Of a stretch of DNA of 64,000 bases, positions 25,415 to 34,008 are shown piece after piece. Location of the stretch: positions 1 through 64,000 of the forward strand of contig CAXTIG010000027.1 of the NCBI GenBank assembly GCA_964244295.1. The letters are read 5' to 3'. The DNA comes from JAJAZB01 sp964244295 (GTDB lineage Bacteria > Bacteroidota > Bacteroidia > Cytophagales > Spirosomataceae). A model generated the notes under the pieces. That model was not told where the DNA came from and did not search any database. It was given only the letters and a program-made list of their open reading frames with translations. Numbering within the stretch: the first letter of the stretch is position 1; each line of letters opens with the position of its first letter. The position numbers and the translations under genes were made by a program.

Positions 25415-26824
25415 ATGAAATCCGTCCTCCTGTTTTTTGTGTTCCTCGGCAGCCGGTTGGTTTTCGCCCAAACTGCCCCCGACTGGCCCGTCGTCGGCCA
25501 GTTAAAACCCCGCGATGCGAAAGAAATCAAAGCCAGCACCTGGAGCATCGGCGGCGAAACCCTCGACCGCGACTACACTGATTACCAGTCGTACAAAACC
25601 TACCTCGGCCCGCTGGGGGCGAAGCGCATCCGGCTCCAGGGCGGCTGGTCGAAGTGCGAAAAAGTGAAAGGGGTGTACGATTTCGCCTGGCTCGACGCCG
25701 TCATTCCCGACGCGGCCTCGCGGGGCGTCGCACCCTGGGTGGAGCTTTCGTACGGCAATCCGATTTACGAAGGCGGCGGTGAGGCTAAACTGATGGGCCG
25801 GATTCCGACCTCGGCAGAGGGCCTGGCCGCCTGGGACAACTGGGTGCGGGCGATGGTGACCCGCTACAAAAACCAGGTGCCGGAATGGGAAATCTGGAAC
25901 GAACCCGATGGCAACCCGCTCAACACGGGCACCGAACTCGGCGTGTTTTACATCCGAACGGCCCGGCTCGTGAAAAGCATCCAACCCAACGCCCGTTTGA
26001 TTGCTCTCGGCATGGCGAGCGTGACCAAACTCGACTGGATGCGGGATTTTTTCGAGGTATTGAAAAAAGAGAACGCCCTCGGGTTGGTCAACATCCTCAC
26101 CTACCACGGCTACGCCCACAACCCCGATTCGTCGTACCCAAAAATTGAAGAACTGCGAAAACTGGTTTGGAGCTACAACCCGCAGATTGTGTTCATGCAG
26201 GGCGAAAACGGCGCGCCCTCCACGCCGAAAGCCGTGACCATTGGTGCCCTGCGCGACCAGGATTGGAGCGAACTGACCCAGGCCAAGTGGGACCTCCGCC
26301 GGATGCTCGGCGACCACGGGCGCGGCATCGCCACCAACCTCTTCACCATCTCCGACATCCACTACGCAGCGGGCGACCACATGGTCGGGGTGAACACGAA
26401 GGGACTTTTGAAAACGAACCCCGACAAAACCATCGAACGGCCTAAAATCGCCTACCGGGCCGCCCAACACGTTTTTTCGATCTTCGACGAGCAGCTTGAA
26501 TTGCTCGAAAAAACGACCCCGACGGTGAGCCAGGAAACGGTGACGGCGTTTGCTTACCGCCACAAAAAAAACGGCGGCAGCCTTGTCACCCTCTGGAGCG
26601 GCGAAGCCCGCCCCGCCGAAACCTACGCGCCAAAAGCCACGGACGTGACGATAGCAGGCCGTTTCACCCAGCCCGTTTTCGTGGATTTGATTTCAGGGAA
26701 AGTGTACGAAGTTCCGAAAACAGCCTGGAAAAAATCGGGTACGATGCACACCTTCACGGGAATTCCCGTGCCCGATTACCCCGTGTTGATTGCCGACCGG
26801 GCCGCGCTGGCGGCGGTGTTGTAA
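25415..26824 (+). CDS. GH39-like glycoside hydrolase, paralogue A
   Basis: A 469-residue secreted clan GH-A (beta/alpha)8 enzyme with a signal peptide ending in VFAQ (residue 19). The acid/base Glu163 is in WEIWNEPDG and the likely nucleophile Glu264 in FMQGENGAPS. Motif wording and spacing are of the GH39 type (beta-xylosidase or iduronidase relatives), but other GH-A families cannot be excluded. A C-terminal beta-domain (about 395-469) contains FTQPVFVDLISGKVYEVP. It starts 11 bases after the GH38-like gene and is followed by a longer paralogue. It would trim oligosaccharides in the periplasm or outside the cell. Confidence 0.7.
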   Translation: MKSVLLFFVFLGSRLVFAQTAPDWPVVGQLKPRDAKEIKASTWSIGGETLDRDYTDYQSYKTYLGPLGAKRIRLQGGWSKCEKVKGVYDFAWLDAVIPDAASRGVAPWVELSYGNPIYEGGGEAKLMGRIPTSAEGLAAWDNWVRAMVTRYKNQVPEWEIWNEPDGNPLNTGTELGVFYIRTARLVKSIQPNARLIALGMASVTKLDWMRDFFEVLKKENALGLVNILTYHGYAHNPDSSYPKIEELRKLVWSYNPQIVFMQGENGAPSTPKAVTIGALRDQDWSELTQAKWDLRRMLGDHGRGIATNLFTISDIHYAAGDHMVGVNTKGLLKTNPDKTIERPKIAYRAAQHVFSIFDEQLELLEKTTPTVSQETVTAFAYRHKKNGGSLVTLWSGEARPAETYAPKATDVTIAGRFTQPVFVDLISGKVYEVPKTAWKKSGTMHTFTGIPVPDYPVLIADRAALAAVL

Positions 26825-26862
26825 ATTCCGCCCAACCCTGCATTTTCTACCGAATAACCCGC

Positions 26863-28395
26863 ATGAACCGTTTCAAACGTCTTCCCGTCCTGAGTCGCCA
26901 AACCCGTTCGATGGGGCTGGCGCTGGGCCTATTGCTCACCAGCCCGACGCTCGTTTTTGCCCAACAAATCGATACCTCGCCCGACCGCGTTAAAACCGAT
27001 TTCACGACCTCGCTCCCGTACCTAGGCACCGTGAAACCCCGCAGCACCGCCGAAATCGAATCCTCCAACTGGTTGATTGGCTGCGAAACCCTCGACCGCG
27101 ATTTTGCCGACTACGAGCAGTACAAAACCTACCTCGTGCCCCTGGGCATCAAGCGGTTGCGGATGCAGGGCGGCTGGGCCAAAACCGAAAAGGTGAAAGG
27201 CGTATACGACTTCGCCTGGCTCGACCGCATCGTCGACGACGCCACGGGCCGGGGTTTGCAACCCTGGCTCCAAACTTCCTACGGCAACAAGTTGTACCCC
27301 GGCGGCGGCGGCGACAACCTCGGGGCCGGGATGCCCACTTCGAAGGAAGCCCTCGACGCGCACTACCGCTGGGTGGCGGCGCTGGTGACCCGCTACAAAA
27401 GCAAGGTGTTCGACTGGGAAGTCTGGAACGAACCCAATTTCGGCGACAACACCCTCAACACCCCCGAAATGACCGCCGAACTCAACATCCGGACGGCGGA
27501 AATCATCCAGAAGATCCAGCCCACCGCCCGGATTTCGGGCCTGGCCCTGGGGCACATTGGCTTGGCGTTCAGCGAGCGGTTTTTCAAGTACCTCGCCGAA
27601 AAAAAGAAGTTTTCGCTCTTCGACAACATGACCTACCACGACTACTACTACAACCCCGACGCCAACTACCCCCGCGTGGCCCAACTCCGGGCGGCGCTTG
27701 ACCGGTACGCCCCGGCGATGAAGCTGCGGCAGGGTGAAAACGGCGCGCCCTCGGCGGGCGGGCCGGGTCGGGGGGCGCTGGGAGACTACGACTGGAGCGA
27801 ACTCACGCAGGCCAAGTGGGATACCCGCCGGATGCTCGGCAACCTGGGCCACGACATCGAATGCAGCATTTTCGGGCTGGTCGAAATGGCGTACACGTCG
27901 GGACCCATCCACCGGCTCAACTTCAAAGGCATCCTCAAATCCGACTCGACGAAGCGCGTCATTCGCCCCAAACTGGCCTACTACGCCCTGCAACACGTCA
28001 CGGCCCTTTTCGACAACTCGCTCGAACGCCTGCGCGACCTGGAGGATTTGCACAACCTGGCCGCTGCGAAACCCGGCGAGTACCGCTACAACAAAGGCAC
28101 CGACCGCAGCCTGGCCGTGTATGGCTACCGCCACAAAACCAGCGGAAAGCACGTGTACACGATTTGGATGGATGAGTTCATCCCGACCGAATCGAACAAA
28201 ACGAAAGCCCTGAATTTCAGCTTCACCAATGCCAACTTCGACCAACCCGTGTTCGTCGACATCCTCACGGGCAAGGTGTACGACATTCCGGCCAGTCAGT
28301 GGAAAAAAACGGGCGCGGTGGTTTCCTTCACCAACATCCCCGTGTACGACGCGCCGATTCTGCTTGCCGATAAAAGTTTGGTGAAACTCCAGTAG
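26863..28395 (+). CDS. GH39-like glycoside hydrolase, paralogue B
   Basis: A 510-residue paralogue of the preceding gene with a longer N-terminal region and a signal peptide ending near VFAQQ (residue 34). Acid/base Glu190 lies in WEVWNEPNF and nucleophile Glu292 in RQGENGAPS. Shared blocks include ETLDRD(x)6YKTYL, GGW(x)KVKGVYDFAWLD, DWSELTQAKWD and the C-terminal FDQPVFVDILTGKVYDIP. The copies have diverged well beyond recent duplication. This suggests two linkages or chain positions of one substrate. The intergenic gap is 38 bases, consistent with an operon. Confidence 0.7.
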   Translation: MNRFKRLPVLSRQTRSMGLALGLLLTSPTLVFAQQIDTSPDRVKTDFTTSLPYLGTVKPRSTAEIESSNWLIGCETLDRDFADYEQYKTYLVPLGIKRLRMQGGWAKTEKVKGVYDFAWLDRIVDDATGRGLQPWLQTSYGNKLYPGGGGDNLGAGMPTSKEALDAHYRWVAALVTRYKSKVFDWEVWNEPNFGDNTLNTPEMTAELNIRTAEIIQKIQPTARISGLALGHIGLAFSERFFKYLAEKKKFSLFDNMTYHDYYYNPDANYPRVAQLRAALDRYAPAMKLRQGENGAPSAGGPGRGALGDYDWSELTQAKWDTRRMLGNLGHDIECSIFGLVEMAYTSGPIHRLNFKGILKSDSTKRVIRPKLAYYALQHVTALFDNSLERLRDLEDLHNLAAAKPGEYRYNKGTDRSLAVYGYRHKTSGKHVYTIWMDEFIPTESNKTKALNFSFTNANFDQPVFVDILTGKVYDIPASQWKKTGAVVSFTNIPVYDAPILLADKSLVKLQ

Positions 28396-28415
28396 GTTTT
28401 TCCTTCCCGAAACAC

Positions 28416-30602
28416 GTGAACCGTTTTCTGCCCTTTTCGCTGATTCTGACCCTCGGCCTGCTGGCTTTCAGCGGGCGGGAAGCGCGTGGGCAGCAGGCGG
28501 CTCCGTTTACCCTCGCTGGCCCGAATCGGCAGGCCACGGTGGTGCTGACCGCCAACGAACCCGAATGCGTCCGGCTGGCCGTGGACGATTTGGTCGGCGA
28601 CGTCGAGAAAATCACCGGTCGTCGCCTGCGCGTTGTGACGGGAAAGCCCGGCCAATCCTACCAAAATTCGGTGCTGGTCGGGACGGTGGGAAAAGCCCTG
28701 CTGCCCGATGCAGGCCGGTTGACCGGGGCCTGGGAAGCCTACCGGGTGCAATCGCTGGGCGGAAATCTGGTGCTGGCGGGCAGCGACGAGCGCGGGACGA
28801 TGTTCGCCGTGTACGATTTCATCGAACACTACCTCGGCGTGGATCCGCTCTACTTTTGGGCCGACCGCGAACCGGCGAAACGGGCCGAATTGAGCTGGCC
28901 GAATGTCAACATCCGGCAGGAGCCGCCCACGTTCCGCTACCGGGGTTGGTTTATCAACGACGAAGACTTGCTCACCGAGTGGCAGGCGGCTGGCGACCCG
29001 GAATCGGGCGGAAAACGCCAAATCGACTACCCGTTTTACGGGCAAGTGGTTTCTCCGAAAACCGCGCGGCACGTGGTGGAGGCGCTCGTGCGCTTGCGGC
29101 AAAACCTGATTATCCCCGCCAGTTTCATCGACATCCGCAATCCCGCCGAGGCGGCGTTGGTGCGGGAAGCCGCCCGGCGCGGGGTGTTCGTGTCGATGCA
29201 CCACGTCGAGCCGATGGGCGTGAGCGCGTTTACGTTTTTCAACTACTGGCGACAAAAAGCCGGGTTGCCCCTCACCGGCCGGGGCGGCGACGGGCTGCCG
29301 CTGTTTTCCTACTTCAGCAGCCGGGAGAAACTACAAGAAGTCTGGCGGGTGTACGCGAAGGAATGGGCGAAGTACCCCAACGTGATTTGGCAAATCGGCC
29401 TGCGCGGCATCGCCGACCGCCCGATGTGGCTGGCCGACCCCGGCATTCCGCAAACCGACGCCGACCGGGGGCGCCTGATTTCGGAGGCGATGGCCTTTCA
29501 ACGAAACCTGATTCGCGAAATCGACCCCCGCCCGGTCCCACCCATCACGACCACACTCTGGGCCGAAGGCTCGGTGCTGAACCAGGCCGGTTTTCTGAAA
29601 ATCCCGGCGGGCATCACGGTTGTTTTTGCCGACAACAGCCCCGGTTGGCGAATGCAGGCCGATTTTCGGGAAACGCCCCGGCTGCCGGCGAACACCTACG
29701 GCGTATACTACCACCACCAGCTCTGGGGGTCGGGGCCGCACCTGGTGCAAATCGTGCCCCCCGCGCGGACGCGAAAAGTGCTCGGCGAAGTGGTCGCGAA
29801 GGGCGACACGACCTACGGCATTCTGAACGTGTCGAACCTGCGGGAATTCGTGCTCGGGGCCGGGGCCTCGGCCCGGATGCTGGGCAATTTCCGGGGGTTC
29901 AACCTCAAGGAATTTCAAAAAACGTGGTTCGCCGAACGCTACGGTTCCGCCGCAACGGACGTGCAGGCGGCGTACCAAACCTACTTCGACGGCTTCGCGC
30001 TCAACAGCCAGACCGGCACGCCGATTCTGATGGACGGGCAAATCCGGGGCAGCGCCCAACGCCTGCTCAACGACTTGTGGCTCCAACTCAGCGATTCGAC
30101 CCGGTACGCCGCCTCTCGGCAGCGGAAAGACCCGGAAACCGAGGAAAGCCGCTGGATTAAAACGGCCCTCACCGACATGAACGGGGAGGCGCTCCCGCCG
30201 GAAGAGTTTCTCAGGCGGCTGTTGCGGCAAAAAGCCACGCACCAACGCGCCGACTCGCTGGCGCAGCGCGTACTACCCCGGCTGGATTCGGCGCAACGGC
30301 GGTTTCTGGCAACCAACCTGCTTTCGCCCCTCGATTTGATGATTGGCCTGGAAACCTGGCTCGAAGCCACGCTGGAAGCGAAACAAGCCGCCGACGCCGG
30401 GAAAAGATCACAAACCGCCGCCGCGCTGACCCGCGCCACCGCCGCTTTCTCCCGGATGAAAACCGGCCTCGACCGCAACCGCGCCTCCGACAAATGGCGG
30501 GACTGGTACCGGGGCGAAAAGAAAATGAACCTGACCGAAGCCGAGCGCCTGACCCGCGCCGTGGCTAAACTGGCCCGCGCCACCCCACCCAAAACCAACT
30601 AA
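28416..30602 (+). CDS. GH115-like (alpha-glucuronidase type) protein
   Basis: A 728-residue secreted protein starting at GTG, with a signal peptide ending near ARGQ (residue 25). The N-terminal domain (about 30-150) resembles the GH67/GH115 opening. Recognisable stretches are VLVGTVGKALL and LVLAGSDERGTMFAVYDFIEHYLGVDPLYFWAD, followed by PPTFRYRGWFINDEDLL. A barrel-like core follows to about residue 560, and then helical repeats. GH115 enzymes remove glucuronic acid side groups. It is shorter than many GH115 members, so activity is uncertain. It ends four bases before the symporter start. Confidence 0.6.
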   Translation: MNRFLPFSLILTLGLLAFSGREARGQQAAPFTLAGPNRQATVVLTANEPECVRLAVDDLVGDVEKITGRRLRVVTGKPGQSYQNSVLVGTVGKALLPDAGRLTGAWEAYRVQSLGGNLVLAGSDERGTMFAVYDFIEHYLGVDPLYFWADREPAKRAELSWPNVNIRQEPPTFRYRGWFINDEDLLTEWQAAGDPESGGKRQIDYPFYGQVVSPKTARHVVEALVRLRQNLIIPASFIDIRNPAEAALVREAARRGVFVSMHHVEPMGVSAFTFFNYWRQKAGLPLTGRGGDGLPLFSYFSSREKLQEVWRVYAKEWAKYPNVIWQIGLRGIADRPMWLADPGIPQTDADRGRLISEAMAFQRNLIREIDPRPVPPITTTLWAEGSVLNQAGFLKIPAGITVVFADNSPGWRMQADFRETPRLPANTYGVYYHHQLWGSGPHLVQIVPPARTRKVLGEVVAKGDTTYGILNVSNLREFVLGAGASARMLGNFRGFNLKEFQKTWFAERYGSAATDVQAAYQTYFDGFALNSQTGTPILMDGQIRGSAQRLLNDLWLQLSDSTRYAASRQRKDPETEESRWIKTALTDMNGEALPPEEFLRRLLRQKATHQRADSLAQRVLPRLDSAQRRFLATNLLSPLDLMIGLETWLEATLEAKQAADAGKRSQTAAALTRATAAFSRMKTGLDRNRASDKWRDWYRGEKKMNLTEAERLTRAVAKLARATPPKTN

Positions 30603-30606
30603 ACCG

Positions 30607-32307
30607 ATGCAAACCCTCCAAACCTTAGACTACTGGGCCATTAGCATTTACATGGCGCTCATGGCGGGCATCGGCCTATTTTTGGGGAAATTCGTCAAAA
30701 ACATCGGCGACTATTTCAAGGGTGGCAACGCGATTCCCTGGGTGTCGGGGGCGATTTCCAACTTCATGACCAAGTTCAGCACGTTCATGTTTGTGGCCTA
30801 CGCGGGCATTGCCTACCAGCACGGCTTCGTCGCGCTGACGCTGATTTGGAGCACGGTGCTACCGGCGTTGCTCGGCGTCGCCATTTTTGCCAAACGCTGG
30901 CGGCGGGCGGGGATTCTGACGCCGATGGAGTTTCTGGAAACCCGCTTCAACGCCCCCGTCCGGCAGGTGTTCGCCTGGGCGGGCGTGTTGTTCAAAATCC
31001 TCGACAACATGGTGCGGCTCTACGCGCTGGGGCTGTTCGTCAACGCCGCTACCGGCCTCAGCCTGGAAGCGTCGATTCTGGTGTGCGGCGTGGTGGTGGC
31101 GCTGTACACCATCGCGGGCGGGCTGTGGGCGGTGGTCGTGACCGACGTGGTGCAGTTCATTATCCTGATGGTGGCGACCCTGATTCTGGTGCCGCTCACG
31201 CTGAAAGCGGCGGGCGGACTCGACGGGATGCGGGCCGCCATTCCCGCCCACTTCGACCCTTTCAACGGCCCGAAGGGTGCGCCGCTCTACCTGAGCGTGT
31301 ACTACCTGATGATTCTGGTGAAATACAGCGGCAACTGGACGTTTATCCAGCGATTCTACTCCGTCCGCGACGAGCGGGCCAGTCAGAAGCAGGGGCTGCT
31401 CACGGCGGTGTTTTTCTTCGCGTTCCCCCTCATTTTCCTGTTCCCCTCCATCGCCGCCCGCGCCATCATTCCCGGTTTGGCAAACCCCGAAATGGCCTAC
31501 GTGAGCGTCTGCCTGAAACTCTTGCCCGAAGGCATCATGGGCTTGATGGTCGCCGCGATGTTTGCCGCCACGATGTCGGTACTCAGTGGGGAATACAACG
31601 TCACGGCGGGCGTGCTCACGCGGGACATTTACCAACGGCTCTTCAAACAAAATTCCACCGACAAAGAAACCCTCTGGGTGGGCCGGATGATGACGCTGCT
31701 GTTGGGCGGGCTGATTACCGTCGGGGCCTTGTTCGTGGGCGGGTTTGGCGGGGCTTTCGAGGCCAATAAGTTGTTCACCGGCCTCTTCGCCATTCCGATG
31801 ACGCTGCCGCTCGTGTTGGGCATCGTGCTCAAACGCCCCAAGCCCTGGGGTGCGCTGGCGACGGTGCTCGTGGGGATGGGCATTGGCTTGGTGCTGAACG
31901 CCATGCCCCAGGTTTCCTGGGAATTGGCGACGCTCATCGAAATCTTGACCTGCGTGGCCGTGTTCGTGCTGTCTGGTTTTATCGGAGAAGGGTCGGCGGC
32001 GTACCGGGAGCGGGTGGCCGCGTTTTTCCGAAAACTCGCCACACCCCTGACGGAGGCCGAAAAACCGGCGGAAAACCCCGTGTTCATGCGCTCGATGAAC
32101 CGACTCTACGCCGTGGCCCTGGCCGTGACGGGCGGGCTGTTCACGGTGATGAGTCTGCCCTCGGCGGGCGAAACCAGCGGGCGCTTCGCGCTGGGTGCCG
32201 GGGTGATTTGCTTCGGGCTGGCGGGCGTGCTCTGGTACTGGACGCGGGAAACCGTCGAACCAGTGGCCGAACCGCAGCGAGAGGCGCCGACGGTTCCGCA
32301 TGAGTAA
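30607..32307 (+). CDS. SSS-family sodium:solute symporter
   Basis: A 566-residue inner-membrane protein with about 13-14 hydrophobic segments and the sodium:solute symporter fold. The recognisable family region is AGGLWAVVVTDVVQFIILMVATLILVP at about 175-200. Members import sugars, sugar acids or sialic acid with sodium. In this locus it is the natural route into the cytoplasm for mono- or disaccharides made by the periplasmic glycosidases, feeding the SDR, RraA-like and KduD proteins. The gap to the previous gene is only four bases. Specificity cannot be read from the sequence. Confidence 0.9.
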   Translation: MQTLQTLDYWAISIYMALMAGIGLFLGKFVKNIGDYFKGGNAIPWVSGAISNFMTKFSTFMFVAYAGIAYQHGFVALTLIWSTVLPALLGVAIFAKRWRRAGILTPMEFLETRFNAPVRQVFAWAGVLFKILDNMVRLYALGLFVNAATGLSLEASILVCGVVVALYTIAGGLWAVVVTDVVQFIILMVATLILVPLTLKAAGGLDGMRAAIPAHFDPFNGPKGAPLYLSVYYLMILVKYSGNWTFIQRFYSVRDERASQKQGLLTAVFFFAFPLIFLFPSIAARAIIPGLANPEMAYVSVCLKLLPEGIMGLMVAAMFAATMSVLSGEYNVTAGVLTRDIYQRLFKQNSTDKETLWVGRMMTLLLGGLITVGALFVGGFGGAFEANKLFTGLFAIPMTLPLVLGIVLKRPKPWGALATVLVGMGIGLVLNAMPQVSWELATLIEILTCVAVFVLSGFIGEGSAAYRERVAAFFRKLATPLTEAEKPAENPVFMRSMNRLYAVALAVTGGLFTVMSLPSAGETSGRFALGAGVICFGLAGVLWYWTRETVEPVAEPQREAPTVPHE

Positions 32308-32320
32308 AAATGGTTTTGAA

Positions 32321-32396
32321 GGCGGTCACGCTGAGCGGAGTCGAAGCGCTACGCCTGCCACGCCGCCGCGCTTCGACTCCGTTCAGCGTGACCGCC
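32321..32396. repeat. GTCACGCTGAGC palindromic element, copy 2
   Basis: Arms 32321-32348 and 32369-32396 pair at 27 of 28 positions. The arm reads GGCGGTCACGCTGAGCGG then AGTCGAAGCG. It lies between the symporter and the SDR gene in the same operon direction and is nearly the same arm as the copy at 49220. Confidence 0.85.
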
Positions 32397-32441
32397 GCCC
32401 CACCCAACTAAAATTTTTATTTTCCGACCAAAACCCAATCC

Positions 32442-33158
32442 ATGAATTCCCTCGAAAACAACCGGAACGCAGGCCGAGTCATCTTCCTCACCGGTGCCTC
32501 CAGCGGCATGGGTAAAGCCACAGCGAAACTGTTGCTGGACCACGGCGCGAAGGTCTTCGACTTCAGCCGGAGCCGCCGCCTCGCCGACGAGGTTCCGCAC
32601 GAAAACCTCCACTCCCACAACGGCGACGTGGGCAGCGAAACCGACGTGAAAGCCGCCTTCGCCGCCTGCCTGGAGCGCTTCGGCACCGTCGACGTACTCG
32701 TCAACAACGCCGGCATCGGCCTGCCCTCGCCCGATTTGGCCAATGCTGACGTCGAGTTGTTCGACCAGCAATTCGCCATCAACGTCCGGGGCGTGTTTCT
32801 CTGCACCCGCGAGGCGCTCGCCGTGATGAAACCCAAGAAATCCGGGCACATTCTGACCGTCATTTCGATGGCCGGGCAACGCACCAATCCCACCTCGCCG
32901 GTGTACGTGGCCTCGAAATTCGCGGCGCGGGGCCTGAGCGGTGCCCTGGCCGACCAGGTGTTGAAACTCGGCATCAAAGTGACCGACATCAACCCCGGCC
33001 CGACCGACTCCGATTACTGGGGCGACCGCCCCGTGGCCCGTGAGAAATTCCTTAAACCCGACGACGTGGCCCGCGTCATTCACTTCGTACTCAGCCAACC
33101 CGACTACGTGTTGATTCGGGAAATCAATTTTGACAGCTTAAACTTTTTAGCCGGATGA
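32442..33158 (+). CDS. Short-chain dehydrogenase/reductase
   Basis: A 238-residue classical SDR. It has TGASSGMG (17-24), NNAG (88-91) and the catalytic Ser142, Tyr155 and Lys159 (YVASK). Residues after beta-2 (FSRSRR) suggest preference for NADPH. It overlaps the RraA-like gene by four bases (ATGA) and sits in the carbohydrate operon, so it probably reduces a keto or aldehyde sugar intermediate, for example an unsaturated uronate product. It is clearly distinct from KduD at 17 kb. Substrate unassigned. Confidence 0.85.
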   Translation: MNSLENNRNAGRVIFLTGASSGMGKATAKLLLDHGAKVFDFSRSRRLADEVPHENLHSHNGDVGSETDVKAAFAACLERFGTVDVLVNNAGIGLPSPDLANADVELFDQQFAINVRGVFLCTREALAVMKPKKSGHILTVISMAGQRTNPTSPVYVASKFAARGLSGALADQVLKLGIKVTDINPGPTDSDYWGDRPVAREKFLKPDDVARVIHFVLSQPDYVLIREINFDSLNFLAG

Positions 33159-33868
33159 AAACTACCCCGCACCTCAACGGCAATGGCCCCACCGCCCATT
33201 CCCTGCCCGATTACCCGATTTCCATCGCCGCCCTGCGCGAGCGTTACCTGCGGCTCTACACCGGGGCGGTCAACGACGTGCTGCGGTTCAACTACAACCT
33301 CCACGCCACCAGCCTCCCCGCCGAGTTCGCGCCCCTGCGCGAAGAAATGAAGATGGCGGGCCTGGCCTTCACCGTGAAGGGCGGCCCCGACATCACCACC
33401 GACGGCGAGATGGAGATGCGCGCCGAAATGCTCGAAGCCTTGCACGAACACGCCGTGGTGGTGTGGGACTGCACCGGCGATACCGTTACCTCGCAGTGGG
33501 GCGAAGTGATGACGATGGCCGCCCGGCACATCGGGGCCTGCGGGGCGGTGGTCAACGGCATTCGCGACACGCAGGCCATTCTCGACCAGGGCTATCCGGT
33601 CTTTCACAAGTACAAAGCCAACACCGGAATGCTGGGCCGGTTTCGGATGTATTATTACCAGAAACCCGTGCTGATGGGCGAGGTGGTCGTGAAGCCCGGC
33701 GACTGGATTTTCGGCGACATCGACGGCGTGATTGCCATCCCGCAAGCCATCGCCTACGACGTGCTGCTGGCCGCCGAGGGGATTCTGACGAAGGAAGCCG
33801 ACATCAAGGACATGGTGGAAAGCGGGATGAAGCCGACGGATGTGGTGAAAAATGGAGGGTATTTTTAA
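33155..33868 (+). CDS. RraA-like / HMG-aldolase-fold protein
   Basis: A 237-residue protein of the RraA-like family. The motif GACGAVVNGIRD (about 128-139) matches the GG(x)nGxxRD signature that binds metal and oxaloacetate-like ligands in 4-hydroxy-4-methyl-2-oxoglutarate aldolases. A later segment, VVKPGDWIFGDIDGVIAIP, is also typical. Such proteins appear as aldolases or decarboxylases of keto acids in sugar-acid pathways, and a role in splitting a keto-deoxy acid here is an inference. It is translationally coupled to the SDR upstream (ATGA overlap). A true RNase E inhibitor role is unlikely in this setting. Confidence 0.8.
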   Translation: MKTTPHLNGNGPTAHSLPDYPISIAALRERYLRLYTGAVNDVLRFNYNLHATSLPAEFAPLREEMKMAGLAFTVKGGPDITTDGEMEMRAEMLEALHEHAVVVWDCTGDTVTSQWGEVMTMAARHIGACGAVVNGIRDTQAILDQGYPVFHKYKANTGMLGRFRMYYYQKPVLMGEVVVKPGDWIFGDIDGVIAIPQAIAYDVLLAAEGILTKEADIKDMVESGMKPTDVVKNGGYF

Positions 33869-33883
33869 AAGCAACCCCACGAA

Positions 33884-34000
33884 GCAATCCGGACAGCGGC
33901 TGAAAGCCCTGTCAGCGGTTGCGCCTCCCCGGATAACCAAACTTGGCTACCGACCAGCCCGCAACCGCTGACAGGGTCTATCGACCGCTGTCCGGGTTGC
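33884..34000. repeat. Long palindrome with CAGCGG / CCGCTG words
   Basis: Left arm 33884-33922 (starting GCAATCCGGACAGCGG and ending GTCAGCGGTTGC) pairs with right arm 33960-34000 with small bulges. It fills the space between the RraA-like gene and the heparinase-like gene. A longer reading of the latter would run through it. Confidence 0.85.
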
Positions 34001-34008
34001 TCCTTCCC

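Noticed and set aside
30859..32301. A 480-codon minus-strand frame opposite the symporter.
   Set aside because: Its protein is His/Gln/Gly-rich in the manner of an antisense of a hydrophobic membrane gene; no domain is recognisable.
33155..33868. RraA-like protein as a true RNase E regulator.
   Set aside because: It is coupled to an SDR in a sugar operon and is longer than RraA; an aldolase-type role is more likely.
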